DNA from: Hyphomonas pacifica
GTDB lineage: Bacteria > Pseudomonadota > Alphaproteobacteria > Caulobacterales > Hyphomonadaceae
Assembly (NCBI RefSeq): GCF_000682675.1
Contig: NZ_AWFA01000016.1
Coordinates: forward strand, 1-55,852
Reading direction: 5' to 3'
DNA: 55,852 nucleotides
Positions 51,969 through 55,852 of the stretch are shown here, piece after piece. Each line of letters starts with the position of its first letter. The first letter of the stretch is position 1. A model generated the notes under the pieces. It made no database searches, was not told the DNA's origin, and saw nothing but the letters and a program-made list of their open reading frames with translations. The translations under genes and the position numbers were made by a program.

Positions 51969-54269
51969 ATGCCGCACACATCTCTTCTCTTGAACTTTTT
52001 GCCCGTATCGCTCTCCGGCGATACGCGAATTCACGTTGGCTATCGGCCCTACAACGAAGACGTTTTGCGGGAACTACGAGAGGAGTTCGGTGAAAGCCAC
52101 GTTTTCAAACGCGACTATCAAGAAGACACAATATCGGAGATTCCAGTAATCCCCGGTGCCGAACCACTCTCCGACAAATCGACCGGAGTAGACCTCGCCG
52201 AAGCACGGTGGCTTTGGAAGCCGCTTCTGAACGCGGCTCTCCTGCGGCTGTTTTCAGGGTCCAGAGAGATTACAAGCGATTATCCTGTCAGCGTTTTGGG
52301 CAATCCGAAGAACAATTTCATTTCGCATGCTAACTTACCTGATTGGGTAAGGATCTTGCCGTTACTGGAATTTGAGTCTCGCACGTTGTTCGGTGGCAAG
52401 TCGGGTCCGCAGTTCGGACTGGTGTGTAATGCGCGGACCCGTCACCAGGTATTGGCAGGTTGCGATCATCTCATTGAGCGGGGCATTTCTCCGATTGGGC
52501 GTTATGTTCAAATCGATCAACCGCAACGAGACTCCCGATTGGCGCCGCGCGGCCTTACAGTGGGAAAGGTATCATCGATCGACGGTGACACACTCATTTT
52601 GGAAGACCATCGCAAAGGCTATGAACGGGTCAAAGCATCTGATGCGAGGTTGACCGGCAATCGCGCTGATTTCGACTGGTGCGTCAATGCGCTTTTGCCG
52701 GGACAAGGGCAGGCTACCCTGTCGAGGGCGTGGGACGCCATGAGCGCATTGAACCAGGGCCCAGGTCGCCTGCAAATGATCAACCAAACAGCCGAGTATT
52801 TGAGGACAGTCAATCTGGAAGCTGTTCCAGGCGTTGCTTTTGAAATCGGCGAATGGCTGTCGAGCACGGACGCTCAGTTTCCGGTGACGGAAACGATCGA
52901 TCGCCCCACGCTTGTATTTCACCCTTCGGGAAGGCCGAACGATACGTGGAACGAACGCGGCATCAAAGACAATGGACCGCACGACCAACGCACGTTCACG
53001 CCAAAGCAACTCAACATCGCTGTCATTTGCCAAGGCCGGTTCGAAGGACAAGTCGATCGTTTCGTGGGAAAACTTCTCGATGGCATCCCCGACTTTCAAC
53101 TCCGAAATGGGCGCAAGCCTTATGATGACGGCTTCCTTAGTCGATTTCGTCTGGAACGAGCCAATGTGCAGACATTTCAGGCAAACTCAGCCTCGCGCGA
53201 AGCATACGAAGCAGCTTGCGAAGACGCACTGAAACATGCTGCTGACAATGGCTTTGGCTGGGACTTGGCGATTGTCCAGATTGAAGAAGACTTCAAGGCG
53301 TTGCCTGGGCCTCAGAACCCTTACTACGCCACGAAGGCCATGCTGCTCCGCAACAATGTAGCGGTACAGAATATTCGTATCGAGACGATGAGCGAGCCGG
53401 ACAAAAGTCTCGTGTATACAATGAATCAGGTGAGTCTTGCCTGCTATGCGAAGCTGGGCGGTCGTCCGTGGCTTTTAGGGGCGCAGCAATCGGTTGCCCA
53501 TGAACTCGTCATTGGCCTCGGGTCGCACACAGAACAACAATCTCGATTTGATCAGAGCGTTCGGTATGTCGGCATTACCACTGTGTTTTCGAGCGATGGC
53601 GGGTATCACCTCAGTGAACGCACCGGCGTCGTGCCATTTGAGGATTACGCCAAGGAATTAACCGACACGCTCACGCGCACCATCGAACGGGTCCGCCGGG
53701 AAGATAACTGGAAAAACACAGACCGGGTGCGGCTGGTCTTCCATGCGTTCAAGCAAATCAAGGACATTGAGGCTGAGGCCATCAAGCAGGCGGTCGAATC
53801 TCTCGACCTCGAAAACGTGGTTTTCGCTTTCGTTCATGTTGCTGAACATCATCCGTATTTGATCTTCGACCAGAACCAAGAGGGATTGCCGCATTGGGAG
53901 AAAAATCGGTCTAAACGAAAAGGCGTATTGGGCCCATCCCGAGGCGTGCACATCAAACTGGCTGATTCTGAGTCGCTGGTTGTGTTTGCGGGCGCAAGTG
54001 AACTTAAGCAAGCGGCCCACGGGATGCCGAGGGCCTGCCTTCTAAAACTGCATCGCAATTCGACCTTCCGCGATATGACTTATCTCGCACGCCAGGCGTT
54101 CGACTTCACCGCCCATTCTTGGCGAGTTATGACGCCGGAACCGTTTCCGATCACAATTAAGTATTCCGACCTAATCGCTGAACGTCTTGCCGGCCTGAAG
54201 CAGATCGAGACGTGGGATGATGACGCCGTCCGGTTTCGCAACATCGGCAAGGCGCCCTGGTTCCTGTGA
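51969..54269 (+). CDS. Long-B prokaryotic Argonaute, RsAgo-like, catalytically inactive PIWI
   Basis: A 766-residue Argonaute that resembles Rhodobacter sphaeroides RsAgo along the MID and PIWI domains. MID: QNPYYATKAMLL and VAVQNIRIETM (about 443-470) with the conserved Lys and Gln for the guide 5' end. PIWI: HELVIGLGSH (about 513-522), RYVGITTVFSSDGGY, VRLVFHAF, FRDMTYLARQAF and C-terminal APWFL. The first catalytic Asp of active Argonautes is replaced (IGLG for IGID), as in RsAgo, so target cleavage is unlikely. RsAgo uses RNA guides against foreign DNA; the same is inferred here. Coupled to the nuclease gene downstream. Confidence 0.93.
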   Translation: MPHTSLLLNFLPVSLSGDTRIHVGYRPYNEDVLRELREEFGESHVFKRDYQEDTISEIPVIPGAEPLSDKSTGVDLAEARWLWKPLLNAALLRLFSGSREITSDYPVSVLGNPKNNFISHANLPDWVRILPLLEFESRTLFGGKSGPQFGLVCNARTRHQVLAGCDHLIERGISPIGRYVQIDQPQRDSRLAPRGLTVGKVSSIDGDTLILEDHRKGYERVKASDARLTGNRADFDWCVNALLPGQGQATLSRAWDAMSALNQGPGRLQMINQTAEYLRTVNLEAVPGVAFEIGEWLSSTDAQFPVTETIDRPTLVFHPSGRPNDTWNERGIKDNGPHDQRTFTPKQLNIAVICQGRFEGQVDRFVGKLLDGIPDFQLRNGRKPYDDGFLSRFRLERANVQTFQANSASREAYEAACEDALKHAADNGFGWDLAIVQIEEDFKALPGPQNPYYATKAMLLRNNVAVQNIRIETMSEPDKSLVYTMNQVSLACYAKLGGRPWLLGAQQSVAHELVIGLGSHTEQQSRFDQSVRYVGITTVFSSDGGYHLSERTGVVPFEDYAKELTDTLTRTIERVRREDNWKNTDRVRLVFHAFKQIKDIEAEAIKQAVESLDLENVVFAFVHVAEHHPYLIFDQNQEGLPHWEKNRSKRKGVLGPSRGVHIKLADSESLVVFAGASELKQAAHGMPRACLLKLHRNSTFRDMTYLARQAFDFTAHSWRVMTPEPFPITIKYSDLIAERLAGLKQIETWDDDAVRFRNIGKAPWFL

Positions 54270-55432
54270 TGGATATTGCAAGCATCAAACAAGCCTTGCG
54301 CCAGCCAGGTGTTCACGCCGACAAACTCCCCGTTCATATCGACGCTTGTTGTCGGTTTCTGAGCCCGTGGCTGGAACGGTCATGTGAAATAGAAAACTCA
54401 GAAAGCGACGGTTCCTACCGACGCATTGCGGCGATTGGATTTGCTCTCGCCCAAAACCGGCAGTCTGACACACTGAGAGAAGCCTTCATTGAAGGGACGG
54501 AGCAACTCGCAGGCCGTGTTTACTTCACGCCTGGACGCGCGCCGACAGTCGAGGTGGATGGTGTGGCGTTACTTGGCCTTGCCATCGGATACAATGCGCT
54601 TACTCCCTCAACCATGGATGATGGCTGGTTGCGGGTTTGTCTCGTACAGTCGGTCGCCGCACTTCAAAACGACCCCTGGCAGTATAGTCTTGCGAAGTCG
54701 GCGCAAGCCACGTTGGGAGTGTCCATCGACAAATCCGATATCGATCCTGTGTTGCGCGTCGCTGTAGCTGAACGCAAAGGGGACGTGATTGAGGAAGAGC
54801 TACGTGAAGCGGCGTGGCGCCTCCTCATCGAAAACATCGACGAACCAGAACCGACACGTCGTGCCGCACTACAGGGCACATTTGAATCATGCGCTTCTGC
54901 GCTGGCGCGCCTCCCGCTTCACGGAGCCGGCGTGTCTGAACTCATTGAGATTCTGGAAGGCGTTTCGCGTTCGATGGGACACTGGACCTACGAGGAAAAG
55001 CCTAAAGTTCGAAATGTTCTGCCCCAGAAGTGGGAGATTGACCATGAATACCACGTCCAAAATCTGCTCTGGACAATCTTGCGCCCCATCTTTCCTGATC
55101 TCGTCGATGAAGAAACGCTGAAGAAACTCGGTCACACTTCTCCACGATACGATCTTGGCATCCCGAGTCTCAGCACGATCATTGAAGTGAAGTATCTGCG
55201 AAGGCGAGGTCAATCTGCGCTTAAAGCCATCACAGATGAAATTGCGGCGGATCATTCCCTGTATCTGCGGGAGGGAACAGGGTTTACACGCATGATTGCA
55301 TTCATTTGGGATGAACAGCGCCAGACCGAAGAGTATCAGACGCTCCAATCTGGCCTGGAAAACCTCAGTGGACTCGAGCGCATCGTCATCGTTCCTCGTC
55401 CGGCAAAAATGGAAAGAGACAAGAAAAAGTAG
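54269..55432 (+). CDS. PD-(D/E)XK nuclease partner of the Argonaute
   Basis: A 387-residue protein. The N-terminal 220 residues are helical and not assigned. The C-terminal third has a PD-(D/E)XK core: SPRYDLGIPSL (about 290-300), TIIEVKYLRRRGQ (about 303-315) and an Ala/Ile helix after it, giving Asp, E-x-K and Gln. The ATG at 54269 shares its A with the Argonaute stop (TGATG), so the two are translationally coupled. Long-B Argonautes with nuclease partners are known; the partner is thought to degrade DNA once the Argonaute finds a target. The 3' end is 2 bp from the convergent DUF736 gene. Confidence 0.85.
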   Translation: MDIASIKQALRQPGVHADKLPVHIDACCRFLSPWLERSCEIENSESDGSYRRIAAIGFALAQNRQSDTLREAFIEGTEQLAGRVYFTPGRAPTVEVDGVALLGLAIGYNALTPSTMDDGWLRVCLVQSVAALQNDPWQYSLAKSAQATLGVSIDKSDIDPVLRVAVAERKGDVIEEELREAAWRLLIENIDEPEPTRRAALQGTFESCASALARLPLHGAGVSELIEILEGVSRSMGHWTYEEKPKVRNVLPQKWEIDHEYHVQNLLWTILRPIFPDLVDEETLKKLGHTSPRYDLGIPSLSTIIEVKYLRRRGQSALKAITDEIAADHSLYLREGTGFTRMIAFIWDEQRQTEEYQTLQSGLENLSGLERIVIVPRPAKMERDKKK

Positions 55433-55434
55433 TT

Positions 55435-55737
55435 CTATCGCTTCCACACCATAACGCCGGTGCCGTCCTTCTCATTCTCGAAGAAGGCCGCGCGCATGGG
55501 GCTGGCAAAGCTTGGATCATCGAGTTTGACGGCGAGGTAGGGCGTTTCGCCTTGCTTGCTTTCCTGGCGCCAGGCGGCGCCGAGTTCCGCGCCACCGGCA
55601 TAGAGCCGGAAGTCCGGCGCGCCGTCTGAGGCCTTGTCCGCATTGGGAACAAGCTGGGCTTTGACGTTGATGGTCATGGTGCGGATGGTGCCGGTATAGC
55701 TGCCATCTTTGAGGGTGAACGTGCCGATCTGTGCCAT
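55435..55737 (-). CDS. DUF736 protein (paralogue 3, element 2)
   Basis: A 100-residue DUF736 protein (MAQIGTFTLKDGSYTGTIRT, GAELGAAWRQES, YLAVKLDDPSFASPMRAAFF). AAGGAG lies 9 bp before the start. This backbone marker indicates that element 2 is of the same broad family as element 1, with its backbone here on the minus strand. Confidence 0.92.
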   Translation of the reverse strand: MAQIGTFTLKDGSYTGTIRTMTINVKAQLVPNADKASDGAPDFRLYAGGAELGAAWRQESKQGETPYLAVKLDDPSFASPMRAAFFENEKDGTGVMVWKR

Positions 55738-55740
55738 GGT

Positions 55741-55852
55741 TTAGGTCTCCTTGCTGGCGTTGGAATGAAGGGCGCGGCGCGCCCGCTTGAACCCGGCGTC
55801 GGAGGCCAGGAAGCTTTCAATCATGGCCGGGATCAGCGCTTCGGGCTTTTCC
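55741..55852 (-). CDS. C-terminal end of a gene running off the window
   Basis: An open frame enters from the right edge and ends at TAA (55743-55741), giving 36 residues (…PAMIESFLASDAGFKRA…SKET). Its stop is 3 bp before the DUF736 start and its end carries that gene's ribosome site, so they form an operon. The family cannot be told from this piece. Confidence 0.6.
   Translation of the reverse strand, partial: EKPEALIPAMIESFLASDAGFKRARRALHSNASKET

Overview
The window looks like accessory DNA of an alphaproteobacterium, most likely of the Hyphomicrobiales (rhizobia and relatives). This rests on the gene set: a trb-type mating-pair operon in the order B-C-D-E-J-K-L-F-G-I, DUF736, DUF2285, DUF2274 and DUF2840 proteins, DUF932 and ParB-like proteins, and a DUF3363-type relaxase. 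The DNA is fairly GC-rich, and the cargo blocks look less GC-rich than the backbone. I ran no database search; all family names come from reading motifs.

Layout. Positions 23-67 carry the 3' half of a tRNA-Arg gene, cut at the anticodon loop, and an intact tRNA-Arg(CCG) in the same orientation lies at 48140-48216. An integrase sits just inside the left repeat. I read 23-48216 as one integrative and conjugative element (ICE). A second tyrosine integrase starts 435 bp beyond the intact tRNA and opens another element (AbiE, a long prokaryotic Argonaute with a nuclease, DUF736) that runs off the right edge, so two mobile elements lie head to tail.

Cargo of element 1. 1.7-13.5 kb is a dense defence island. 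A four-gene operon encodes a C5 cytosine methyltransferase, a full-length sigma-70-family factor, a DrmA-like helicase and a DrmB-like DUF1998 protein. Around it are a DUF3883 putative nuclease, a NERD-domain helicase, two HNH proteins and a Vsr mismatch endonuclease. The core resembles class 2 DISARM but has no phospholipase-D (DrmC) gene and contains a sigma factor; it is the best candidate here for an undescribed system. A hipBA module follows. Further cargo lies between backbone genes: a DUF4062-SIR2 fusion, an XRE regulator with a 305-residue protein of unknown function, a PD-(D/E)XK-like protein in front of trbB, and an MFS exporter with TetR and LysR regulators at the right end.

Backbone of element 1. 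DUF932, ParB, Toprim and DUF2493 proteins (maintenance and replication) are followed by DUF736, DUF2285-type regulators (one frameshifted), an AlpA-like helix-turn-helix protein, DUF2840, the TraF protease, a lytic transglycosylase, the relaxase, the TraG coupling protein, a ribbon-helix-helix protein and the complete trb type IV secretion operon. These should process the element's DNA, couple it to the channel and transfer it.

Element 2 carries an AbiEi/AbiEii toxin-antitoxin pair and a two-gene operon for an RsAgo-like long-B Argonaute with a degraded PIWI active site, translationally coupled to a PD-(D/E)XK nuclease. This arrangement fits a guide-directed defence system in which the partner supplies the nuclease activity.
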